DNA from: DASWIG01 sp965371445
GTDB lineage: Bacteria > Acidobacteriota > Thermoanaerobaculia > Multivoradales > J023
Reading direction: 5' to 3'
Length of the DNA: 30,945 bases
Assembly: GCA_965371445.1 (NCBI GenBank)
Contig: CBDUYN010000122.1
Span: forward strand, 1-30,945
The translations under genes were made by a program, and so were the position numbers. Below, one piece after another: positions 24,777 through 30,945 of the stretch. Numbering within the stretch: position 1 is the first letter of the stretch; each line of letters begins with the position of its first letter. The notes under the pieces were generated by a model, which was not told the DNA's origin, ran no database searches, and worked only from the letters and a program-made list of their open reading frames with translations.

Positions 24777-25166
24777 TCAACGTTCGAGCACTCCGCGCTC
24801 TTCAGACTCCTGACAGCCGATACAGTACCGCGCCCAGGGTACGGCCTTCAAGCGTGCCACGCCGATCTGCTCGCCGCAGCTGCCACAGCTGCCGTAGGTC
24901 GACTTGTCGAGGCGCTCGAAGGCCTCCTCGACCATGATCAACATCTGGCGTTCGGTATCGGAAAGCGAGAACATCAGCTCGCGGTTGAAGGAGTTGTTCG
25001 CCCGGTCGACGCTGTCGTCGGCGCTGTCGTCGGCGGACTCCTGTCCCACCCTGACGTCGTGGGCGTAGAGGTCCAGGAGCTCCTGCCGTTTATTCTCCAG
25101 CGTCTTCCGCAGGAACTTGAGGTCGTCCCGACTGGGCGGCTGCTCTATGGTCTTCGGGTTCGGCAA
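24777..25166 (-). CDS. DksA/TraR-type C4 zinc-finger protein
   Basis: About 129 residues. The N-terminal two thirds form a helical coiled-coil (DDLKFLRKTLENKRQELLDL, DTERQMLIMVEEAFERLDKS), and the C-terminus has YGSCGSCGEQIGVARLKAVP and ARYCIGCQ, the C-x2-C...C-x2-C zinc finger of the DksA/TraR family. DksA proteins enter the RNA polymerase secondary channel and adjust transcription with ppGpp, but many zinc-finger relatives lack the acidic tip; here the coiled-coil tip region reads ESADDSADDSVDRANNSF, so acidic residues are available. I chose the TTG at 25166 because GAGGGGAG lies 6 nt before it; ATG 25190 is a longer alternative with no ribosome site. It lies between rlmH and the LapA-LapB gene. 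Confidence 0.85.
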   Translation of the reverse strand: MPNPKTIEQPPSRDDLKFLRKTLENKRQELLDLYAHDVRVGQESADDSADDSVDRANNSFNRELMFSLSDTERQMLIMVEEAFERLDKSTYGSCGSCGEQIGVARLKAVPWARYCIGCQESEERGVLER

Positions 25167-25223
25167 CGCGTACTCCCCTCGTGTCGTCATGGTCCGAGCC
25201 GCAGCGCACTCGACTTTCACCGA

Positions 25224-25703
25224 TCAGAACGGCTGCCGATGGTACTTTATTCCTCGCGCGATTGAAAGCGCCCGGTAAAGCTGCTCGTAGAGGACGAGCC
25301 GGGCGAGCTCGTGGCCGAAAGTCATCGGCGAGAGCGAGAGCCGCTCGTTGGCCTCCGCCGCGAGACCCGCCTCGAGGCCCAGGTCGGAGCCGACGAGGAA
25401 GGCGATGGTGTGGGGCCAGCCCTGCCGCCGGCGCTCCAGGCTCTCGGCGAGCTTTTCGGAGCTCGACGTCCGGCCGCGGACGTCGAGCGCGATCGTCCAG
25501 CAGGGATCCGGAAGGGCGGCGCGGATCGCTTCGGCTTCTGCCATCCGCCGAGCGTGCTCGTCGCTCGTCTTGCCCCGTGCCTTGACCGGCACGTCGCGCA
25601 CCGGCGCGTGGTGGCCGATCCGGCACCGGTACTCGGTGCAGAGCTCCTCCCAGGTGTCGCGCTGGCGGCGTCCGGCCCAGACGATCAGGATCTCGCGGCT
25701 CAA
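25224..25703 (-). CDS. rlmH: 23S rRNA pseudouridine-1915 N3-methyltransferase
   Basis: 159 residues, the usual length for RlmH, a SPOUT-fold dimer that methylates pseudouridine 1915 of helix 69 on assembled ribosomes. Seen: the SAM-binding knot with ALDVRGRTSSSEKLAESLER and IAFLVGSDLGLEA, and the C-terminal signature LSLSPMTFGHELARLVLYEQ, LYRALSIARGIKYHRQPF. The usual V-G-G in the knot is V-G-S here. I chose the TTG at 25703, which overlaps the def stop as TTGA and gives family length; the frame stays open upstream only as a shadow of def. Confidence 0.94.
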   Translation of the reverse strand: MSREILIVWAGRRQRDTWEELCTEYRCRIGHHAPVRDVPVKARGKTSDEHARRMAEAEAIRAALPDPCWTIALDVRGRTSSSEKLAESLERRRQGWPHTIAFLVGSDLGLEAGLAAEANERLSLSPMTFGHELARLVLYEQLYRALSIARGIKYHRQPF

Positions 25704-26251
25704 CCGACCTGGGCCTCTTCCTCGGCGCCGACCACCATGTACTCCTCCCACTCGGCACCGAAGGCGAGGGAGTGGAGATCGCGCATGCGGTCGAGGAAAA
25801 CGACCCCGTTTAGATGGTCGTACTCGTGCTGGACGATGCGCCCTTCGTAGCCCTCGGCCCGAAAGTCGACACGCTCGCCGTGGCGGTCGAGCCCGTGGAC
25901 GCGGACCGCCGGATGACGGGGTACGAGCCCTCGCAGGTCGGGGATCGAGAGGCACCCCTCCCAGTCGTAGACCAGCTCTCCCGGCACCGGCTCGATCATC
26001 GGGTTGACGAGCACGCGCCGTTCGGCCTCCTGTGGGTCTTTCTCGGGGTCGACCGCCAGGTAGACGAACAGCTGCCGCTCGACGGCGACCTGCGGCGCCG
26101 CGAGCCCGACGCCGCCCGATTCGACCATGGTCTCCAGCATGTCGTCGATCAGCTGCTGGAGCTCGGGGCCGGTCACCTCGGACAGCTCCACCGCCACCGC
26201 GGGGGTCCGCAAAGCCGGGTGTCCAAGACGGACGATGGGACGTGCTGCCAT
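25700..26251 (-). CDS. def: peptide deformylase
   Basis: 183 residues; removes the formyl group from nascent N-terminal Met. The three motifs are complete: GVGLAAPQ (47-54), EGCLS with metal ligand C100, and QHEYDHLNG with H142, catalytic E143 and H146. The start ATG at 26251 follows GAGGAGCG in the upstream 15 nt. It is the first gene of a six-gene leftward operon (def, rlmH, DksA-type protein, LapA-LapB, holA, GH20) and diverges from the hydrolase-fold gene. Confidence 0.97.
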   Translation of the reverse strand: MAARPIVRLGHPALRTPAVAVELSEVTGPELQQLIDDMLETMVESGGVGLAAPQVAVERQLFVYLAVDPEKDPQEAERRVLVNPMIEPVPGELVYDWEGCLSIPDLRGLVPRHPAVRVHGLDRHGERVDFRAEGYEGRIVQHEYDHLNGVVFLDRMRDLHSLAFGAEWEEYMVVGAEEEAQVG

Positions 26252-26340
26252 GGGACGCTCCTCTGCGTCCCCCCGGAAATCGAGGGGACGACCTCCCCCA
26301 TTCTACACCGAGCTCGGGTCCGTGCTATCCTCGGGGGTTC
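26252..26340. promoter_or_regulatory. divergent promoter region between def and the hydrolase-fold gene
   Basis: These 89 bp must drive both units. On the minus strand TAGAAT (26305 to 26300) is a fair -10 box for def but has no clear -35 partner; on the plus strand TATCCT near 26326-26331 is a weaker candidate. No operator symmetry is evident. Confidence 0.35.
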
Positions 26341-27336
26341 ATGGCTGCACAAACCCGCGAAGAAGAACAGCGCAAGAAACGCCGCCGGCGCCTGATCCAG
26401 GGCCTGGTGATGGGCGGTGCCGCGATCGGCGTCCCAGCGCTTCTAAACGCCTTGGTCTTCCGCCGCGCGCGCCGCCTGCCGGCGGCCCGCTGGGGCTCGG
26501 ACGACCGTTACGCCTGGAAGGGAGGCGACATCCTGTTCCAGCGCCTGGGCGAGGGTCCGGCGATCGTTCTCGTCCATTCCTTCGGCCCCGGACACGCCGG
26601 CACCGAGTGGCGCCGCGTGGCGGAGCTTCTGGCAACCGAATACCAGGTGTTCATCCCGGACCTCGTGGGCTGGGGCGCCTCGGAGAAGTCCGCCAGGACC
26701 TATGATGGCGAGCTCTACATCGAGCTTCTAAGCGACTTTTTAAAAGACGTCGTCGGCCGTCCGGCGGTCCTCGTCGCGGCGGGCTTGCCGTCGGCCTACG
26801 CCGTCCAGGTCGCGGTCGACCAGCCGGAAGAGGTCCGGGCCCTGGGGCTCGTCGTGCCGACGGGCATGGAGCTGCATGGCGACGAGCCGGACCTGAAAGA
26901 CGCGGTCGTCCACCGCTTGCTGCGCCTGCCGATCCTCGGCACCTCGGCGCTCAACATCTACACGAGCCGCTCGGCGATTAACAACTACCTGCGCCGGGAG
27001 GTCTTTGCCTCGCCGGCTCTGGTCGACGACGCGCTGGTCGAGGAGCACTATCGCCGCACGCACCTGCCCGGCGCCCATGCGGCGCTCGCGGCCTACCTCG
27101 CCGGCTACCTGAACCACGGTGTCCGCGACCTGCTCGGACGCCTCGACGTCCCAGTGTGGATCGCCTGGGGACGCCGCGCGCTCAGCCCCGCGGTGGAGTC
27201 GGCCGACCTGTGGCTGCGCCACCTGCCCGGCGCCCAGCTGGAGGTCCTGGAGCCGTGCGGCATGCTGCCGCACGCGGAGTCGCCGGACGAGCTCTGCCGC
27301 AAGCTGGAACGCTTCCTGAGCCACCTGGACAGTTAG
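26341..27336 (+). CDS. alpha/beta-hydrolase-fold membrane-anchored protein with degenerate triad
   Basis: 331 residues. A basic stretch (RKKRRRR, 11-17) precedes a hydrophobic anchor (about 20-40). The fold is clear: IVLVHSFGPGHAGTEWRRVA (oxyanion region), YQVFIPDLVGWGASEKS, PAVLVAAGLPSAYAVQVAVD (nucleophile elbow), VPVWIAWGRRALSPAV and PCGMLPHAESPDEL. The nucleophile position, normally Ser in G-x-S-x-G, is G148 (AAGLP); the acid position after WGRR, normally Asp, is A280; the His (H311) remains. Thus two of three triad residues appear to be lost; S151 lies nearby but off register. It may be a non-catalytic relative that binds or scaffolds. The next gene starts 40 bp downstream on the same strand. 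Confidence 0.8.
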   Translation: MAAQTREEEQRKKRRRRLIQGLVMGGAAIGVPALLNALVFRRARRLPAARWGSDDRYAWKGGDILFQRLGEGPAIVLVHSFGPGHAGTEWRRVAELLATEYQVFIPDLVGWGASEKSARTYDGELYIELLSDFLKDVVGRPAVLVAAGLPSAYAVQVAVDQPEEVRALGLVVPTGMELHGDEPDLKDAVVHRLLRLPILGTSALNIYTSRSAINNYLRREVFASPALVDDALVEEHYRRTHLPGAHAALAAYLAGYLNHGVRDLLGRLDVPVWIAWGRRALSPAVESADLWLRHLPGAQLEVLEPCGMLPHAESPDELCRKLERFLSHLDS

Positions 27337-27376
27337 GGTCCACCCCTTATTCCTACGAGAGGAGCATTCGACGAAG

Positions 27377-28732
27377 ATGGCTGGAATCTTCAAAGCCTAC
27401 GACATCCGCGGCCTCTATCCCTCGCAGCTCGACGAGGAGATCGCCAAGAAGATCGGCCTCTGCTTCCACCACCTGCTCGATCCGGACGAGCTCCGGCGCT
27501 CGAACACCGTGGCCGTGGGCCGCGACATGCGCTCCCACAGCGTGCCACTCCAGGCGGCGCTCATCAAAGGCCTCCTCGCAAGCGGCCTCGACGTCGTCGA
27601 CATCGGCCTCACGACGACGCCGATGAGCTACTTCGCCGTCGGCCACCTTGGCACCGCCGGGGGCATCCAGGTGACGGCGAGCCACAACCCCGCGGGCTAC
27701 AACGGCATGAAGATGAGCCTCCACGGAGCGCGTCCGGTCTCGGGCGACGACGGCATCCCGCTGCTGGAGAAAAAAGTCGCGGAAGGGGCGGACGGCCCTG
27801 CCGGGAAGCGAGGTGAGCTCCGCAAGGAGGACGTCTTCGAGGCCTACGGCGAGCACCTCCTGGGAGTCCTCGCGCCCGGCGAGGGAGCGAAGCGGCTCAA
27901 GGTCGTCGCCGACGCCGCCAACGGCATGGGGACGATCTACAAGCCGCTGCTGGAGAAAGCCGGGATCGAGCTCATCCCCCTCTACTTCGAGCTCGACGGC
28001 ACGTTTCCCAACCACGAGGCCAACCCGCTGAAGATGGAGAACCTCGCCGACCTGGTCGCCAAGGTCCGCGAGACGGGGGCGGACCTCGGCGTCTCTTTCG
28101 ACGGCGACGCCGACCGCTCGGCCTTCGTCGACGAGCGCGGCGAGCCGGTGGGCTCGGACCTGACGACGGCCTTGATCGCCGGCGAGCTCCTGGAACGCGA
28201 CCCGGGCAAGAGCGTGGTCTACGACCTGCGCTCGTCCAGGGCAGTGGCGGAGTACATCCGGGAAAAAGGCGGCAACCCCATCCGCGAGCGGGTGGGCCAC
28301 TCCTTCATCAAGGCGACGCTGCGCGAGCACGACGGGATCTTTGGCGGCGAGTTGGCCGGCCACTACTACTTCCGCCACAACTACACGGCCGACTGCGCGC
28401 TGCTCGCGGTCTTCGAGATCCTGAACCTCCTGTGGAAGACCGGGAAGCCGTTCTCAAAAGTCGTCGAGCCGCTCCTGCGCTACGCCAAGAGCCACGAGAT
28501 CAACTTCCAGGTCGAGGACAAGGCCGGCAAGATCGAGATGCTCGCCGAGCGCTTCGGCGATGGCGAGATCGACTACCTCGACGGCATCACCGTCCAGTAC
28601 CCGGACTGGTGGTTCAACGTCCGGCCGTCGAACACCGAGCCTTACCTGCGGCTGGTGGCGGAGGCGGCGACCGAAGAGCTTCTGGCCGAGAAGCGGGCCG
28701 AGCTGATCTCGCTGCTCGGCGAGCCGGTCTGA
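27377..28732 (+). CDS. phosphomannomutase/phosphoglucomutase
   Basis: 451 residues of the alpha-D-phosphohexomutase family, interconverting hexose 6- and 1-phosphates to feed nucleotide-sugar synthesis. All four active-site loops are present: TASHNPAGYNGMK with phosphoserine S102, the Mg site DGDADR (242-247), the sugar-ring loop GGELAGHYYFRHNY and the phosphate-binding loop RPSNTEPYLRL from 416. KAYDIRGLYPSQL at the N-terminus and the AlgC/ManB-like length favour the bifunctional PMM/PGM group over GlmM (whose loops differ), so I leave the symbol empty. The ATG at 27377 has GAGAGGAG about 13 nt upstream. A natural partner for the glycosyltransferases elsewhere in the window. Confidence 0.94.
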   Translation: MAGIFKAYDIRGLYPSQLDEEIAKKIGLCFHHLLDPDELRRSNTVAVGRDMRSHSVPLQAALIKGLLASGLDVVDIGLTTTPMSYFAVGHLGTAGGIQVTASHNPAGYNGMKMSLHGARPVSGDDGIPLLEKKVAEGADGPAGKRGELRKEDVFEAYGEHLLGVLAPGEGAKRLKVVADAANGMGTIYKPLLEKAGIELIPLYFELDGTFPNHEANPLKMENLADLVAKVRETGADLGVSFDGDADRSAFVDERGEPVGSDLTTALIAGELLERDPGKSVVYDLRSSRAVAEYIREKGGNPIRERVGHSFIKATLREHDGIFGGELAGHYYFRHNYTADCALLAVFEILNLLWKTGKPFSKVVEPLLRYAKSHEINFQVEDKAGKIEMLAERFGDGEIDYLDGITVQYPDWWFNVRPSNTEPYLRLVAEAATEELLAEKRAELISLLGEPV

Positions 28733-28815
28733 CACCGACTGGCTCCGACACAATATTGCTGAAGGCGGATTTCTTGCGCGACATCGCCAAGTCCGGGAGA
28801 AACTTGAATAAGACT

Positions 28816-28851
28816 TGTCCAAATCCGCGACACCTGTTCAAAATCCGGACA
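28816..28851 (+). promoter_or_regulatory. tandem enhancer-like dyads (TGTY-N9-GACA) upstream of the sigma-54 promoter
   Basis: TGTCCAAATCCGCGACA (28816-28832) and TGTTCAAAATCCGGACA (28835-28851) are two 17-bp dyads of the same form, starting 19 bp apart and nearly identical in the centre. They lie about 100-135 bp before the predicted transcription start, the usual place for binding sites of sigma-54 activators (NtrC/NifA-type enhancer-binding proteins). The exact activator cannot be named, and none is encoded in the window. Confidence 0.6.
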
Positions 28852-28904
28852 CTCAGAGGAGCGCCTCCGGGCCCCTGAGAGAGCCGGAGTGCCGCGGAAC
28901 GGCT

Positions 28905-28918
28905 TCCGACCGGTCGGT
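28905..28918. promoter_or_regulatory. operator-like palindrome (third copy of ACCGACCGGTCGGT type)
   Basis: TCCGACCGGTCGGT differs from the perfect palindrome at 12590-12603 at one position. It ends 7 bp before the -24 box, between the tandem dyads and the promoter. A bound repressor here could block polymerase or interfere with looping. Spacing and identity are seen; function is inferred. Confidence 0.5.
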
Positions 28919-28925
28919 CGGTTCG

Positions 28926-28940
28926 TGGCACGGTTCTTGC
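28926..28940 (+). promoter_or_regulatory. sigma-54 (RpoN) promoter
   Basis: TGGCACGGTTCTTGC matches the -24/-12 consensus TGGCACG-N4-TTGC in every fixed position. The invariant GG (28927-28928) and GC (28939-28940) are separated by 10 bp as required. It is on the same strand as the thiamine-diphosphate enzyme and would start transcription near 28952, leaving an 80-nt leader. It needs RpoN and an ATP-dependent activator. Confidence 0.8.
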
Positions 28941-29030
28941 CTTAAGCCTAGGGCATCCGGACGTTGAGGAGGCCCACGCTCCGTCGAGAAACGGTTCCGG
29001 GCCGCAGGGACTTGAACGAGGAGAGTAAGG

Positions 29031-30881
29031 ATGTACGAGCCAGCCCGCCAAACCACTTCGGAGCCACTGTCCCCCTGGGGGGATCAAGGGGGGGAGCCAC
29101 AGCCTCGGCCCCGCCCGCTCGAATCCACGGTCGCCGCGGCCTTGGTCGAGCACCTCGCCCACCTGGGAATCGAGCGCTCGTTCGGGGTCAGCGGAGGTGC
29201 CATCGCGATGCTCTTCGACGCGTTGGCGGAGAGCCCGATCGGCCTGCATCACTTCCGGCACGAGACCGGCGCCGCCTTTGCCGCGGCGGAGGCCTACTTC
29301 GTGACAGGCAAGCCGTCTCTGGTTTTCAGCACGACGGGTCCCGGCACCTTGAACGCCTTGAACGGCATGGTGGCGGCGAAGTGGGACGGCGCCAAGGTGG
29401 TCCTGGTCTCCGGGGCGACCAACTCCGCCCAGCGGGGCCGCTGGGCCACCCAGGAGACGAGCTCCTACACCCTGCCCCAGGACGGGCTCTACTCCTCGGG
29501 CCCGCTCTTTGACTTCGCGGTCCGCATGGAGAGCGCGGCGGAGTTCCCCGAGGTGATCCGCCGCCTCTCTCTGGGCCTGTCGCGGCCCGGCGGCTTCGTG
29601 GCGCACATCTGCCTGCCGATCAAGATCCAGTCTTCACGCCTCGACCTGCCGGCGAAGCGTCCCGTGGTCACGACCGCGGCACCGAGCGCCGCACCGGAGG
29701 ACGTCGAGCAGTGCGCCGAGCTCCTTCGGCGCGGCCGTTTCGCGATCTGGGCTGGTTTCGGCGCCGTGAAGGCCGCGCCGCGCCTCCGCGAGCTCGTCGA
29801 GCGTACCGGCGCCAAGATCTTCTGCTCGCCGCGGGCCAAGGGGGTCGTCCCCGAGGACCATCCGCAGTATCTGGGAGTCACGGGCCTCGGCGGCCACGAG
29901 GAAGTCGTCGACTACATGGTGCATCACCGGCCCGACTACGTGCTGGTCCTCGGGACCCGGCTGGGCGAAGCCACCTCGTTCTGGGACCGGGAAATGGTCC
30001 CGGTGGAGAGCTTCATCCACGTCGACCTCGATCCCGAGGTCCCCGGCACAGCCTTTCCCGAGAGCCACACGATCGGAATCCACGCGGAGATCGACCGCTT
30101 CCTGCAGGCCCTGCTGCCGCTTCTCCCGAAGCGGGAGGCCAAGAAAAGCCCGTTGCCTCGCGACGAAGACAACGTCGTCCGAATGCCGGTGAAGTGGAAG
30201 GACGTCGATGAAGACCCCTCCTTCGCGAGCGCCAAGGAAAGGGAGGCGCCTCTTCTCGCCGCGCGGGCGGGAATGGTCCGGCCACAGGTCGTGATGAAAG
30301 CCCTCCAGAAGCACGTCATCGACGGCAGCGACGCGCTGGTCATGGGCGAGTGCGGCAACTCCTTCGCCTGGTGCAACCACTACCTGCGATTCTCCGAGCC
30401 GGAGCGCTACCGGGTGAGCCCGCGCTACGGATCGATGGGCCAGTGTGCGGCCGGTGTCGTGGGCGCGGCCCTGGCCCGCGACGCCCTGGCCGTCGCGGTG
30501 GTGGGCGACGGCTCCATGCTGATGAACTCCGAGATCTCGACAGCCGTCCAGTACGGCGCCCGCGCCGTCTGGGTAGTCCTGAACGACGCCGCCTACGGCA
30601 TGTGCCGCGACGGCCACAACGTGCTCGGGTTGACGGCGGAGCAGATCTCCATCCCCACCGTCGACTTCGTGGGCCTCGCCCGCTCGATGGGCGCCGAAGG
30701 CGTGACGGTCGACGACGAGTCATTACTCGACGACGCCTTTCAGGAGGCCCTCGCGGCCCGCGGCCCCTTCCTCCTCGACATCCGAATCGATCCCGAGCAG
30801 GCCTCGCCGCTCCTGAAGCGCTTCGAGAGCCTCATCAACCAGGGCAACTCGAAAAACGTCGCCGCCGGCTGGGACCGCTGA
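29031..30881 (+). CDS. thiamine-diphosphate-dependent enzyme, acetolactate-synthase-like
   Basis: 616 residues. The N-terminal Pyr domain has GIERSFGVSGGAIAMLFDAL and HHFRHETGAAFAAAEAYF with catalytic E78, then STTGPGTLNALNGMVAAKWD. The central domain runs about 220-370 (AIWAGFGAVKAAPRLRELVE, YVLVLGTRLGEATSFWDREM). The C-terminal PP domain has the cofactor motif from GDG (492-494) to N518 in VWVVLNDAAYGM. This is the acetolactate synthase/oxalyl-CoA decarboxylase/benzoylformate decarboxylase superfamily; the reaction cannot be fixed, and no small regulatory subunit or Ilv genes are adjacent. The phrase GECGNSFAWCNHYLRF may mark a distinct subfamily. The ATG at 29031 has GAGGAGA 6 nt upstream. 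The first 30 residues are Pro-rich, partly encoded by a G/C dyad element. Probably a regulated, inducible enzyme, given its sigma-54 promoter. Confidence 0.9.
   Translation: MYEPARQTTSEPLSPWGDQGGEPQPRPRPLESTVAAALVEHLAHLGIERSFGVSGGAIAMLFDALAESPIGLHHFRHETGAAFAAAEAYFVTGKPSLVFSTTGPGTLNALNGMVAAKWDGAKVVLVSGATNSAQRGRWATQETSSYTLPQDGLYSSGPLFDFAVRMESAAEFPEVIRRLSLGLSRPGGFVAHICLPIKIQSSRLDLPAKRPVVTTAAPSAAPEDVEQCAELLRRGRFAIWAGFGAVKAAPRLRELVERTGAKIFCSPRAKGVVPEDHPQYLGVTGLGGHEEVVDYMVHHRPDYVLVLGTRLGEATSFWDREMVPVESFIHVDLDPEVPGTAFPESHTIGIHAEIDRFLQALLPLLPKREAKKSPLPRDEDNVVRMPVKWKDVDEDPSFASAKEREAPLLAARAGMVRPQVVMKALQKHVIDGSDALVMGECGNSFAWCNHYLRFSEPERYRVSPRYGSMGQCAAGVVGAALARDALAVAVVGDGSMLMNSEISTAVQYGARAVWVVLNDAAYGMCRDGHNVLGLTAEQISIPTVDFVGLARSMGAEGVTVDDESLLDDAFQEALAARGPFLLDIRIDPEQASPLLKRFESLINQGNSKNVAAGWDR
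29066..29100. repeat. 35-nt G/C-rich dyad element, copy 2 (5' end of the thiamine-diphosphate enzyme gene)
   Basis: Same element as at 24001-24035, in the same plus-strand orientation, 30 of 35 positions identical. Here it is read as the residues LSPWGDQGGEP in the N-terminal extension before the Pyr domain. In lapB the opposite strand is the coding one, so the element is tolerated in both coding directions. Confidence 0.75.
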
Positions 30882-30945
30882 GAAATCCCCCCTACCTGTC
30901 CTTGTCAAGCAGTTCCACCGGAAAAATTCCTGACACCCCGTCTGA
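30882..30945. other. 64-bp tail after the thiamine-diphosphate enzyme
   Basis: No hairpin terminator or gene start is visible before the window ends. Confidence 0.4.

Overview
The window is GC-rich chromosomal DNA with 19 intact protein genes, two chimaeric gene remnants, one decayed toxin gene, a 42-bp tandem repeat array and several regulatory sites. I see no tRNA or rRNA gene, insertion sequence, prophage or CRISPR array. The gene style points to a free-living Gram-negative bacterium, most likely Acidobacteriota: a large Ser/Thr kinase with a TPR sensor half, a YfbK-type von Willebrand protein encoded with a sigma factor, an envelope-located ankyrin protein, LapB-type LPS control, and many TTG starts. 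The phylum assignment is an inference.

Region by region. (1) 1-1450 is an unstable left end: a 42-bp repeat array, the 3' part of a CGNR zinc-finger regulator gene and the 5' end of a carboxymuconolactone decarboxylase-like gene joined out of frame. (2) 1451-8193, minus strand, is a probable operon transcribed DUF547 protein > adenosine deaminase > polytopic membrane protein > GT-C-like membrane protein > GT2 glycosyltransferase; the last three genes overlap by 4 bp each. (3) 8284-12488, plus strand, holds a TauE/SafE permease and the kinase-TPR protein. (4) 12489-14136 is a regulatory region with operator-like palindromes followed by an exported repeat protein. (5) 14222-16502, minus strand, is a YkgJ cysteine-cluster protein and an ankyrin membrane protein; divergent from it, 16591-19574 is an ECF-type sigma factor overlapping a gene that fuses an anti-sigma-like membrane N-terminus to a VWA domain. 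(6) 19575-19917 holds a hairpin and a frameshifted ParE toxin remnant. (7) 19918-26251, minus strand, is a compact housekeeping operon: def > rlmH > DksA-type zinc finger > LapA-LapB fusion > holA > GH20 hexosaminidase. (8) 26341-28732, plus strand, is an alpha/beta-hydrolase-fold membrane protein with a degenerate catalytic triad and a phosphomannomutase/phosphoglucomutase. (9) 28733-30881 is a thiamine-diphosphate enzyme behind a well-formed predicted sigma-54 promoter with two tandem upstream dyads.

The most interesting points are the regulatory cassette before the thiamine-diphosphate enzyme (tandem TGTY-N9-GACA dyads, an ACCGACCGGTCGGT-type palindrome and a near-consensus sigma-54 promoter), the recurrence of that palindrome before the exported repeat protein, the sigma/anti-sigma-VWA pair beside a two-sided ankyrin membrane protein, the LapA-LapB fusion, and a 35-nt G/C-rich dyad that recurs inside two unrelated genes.
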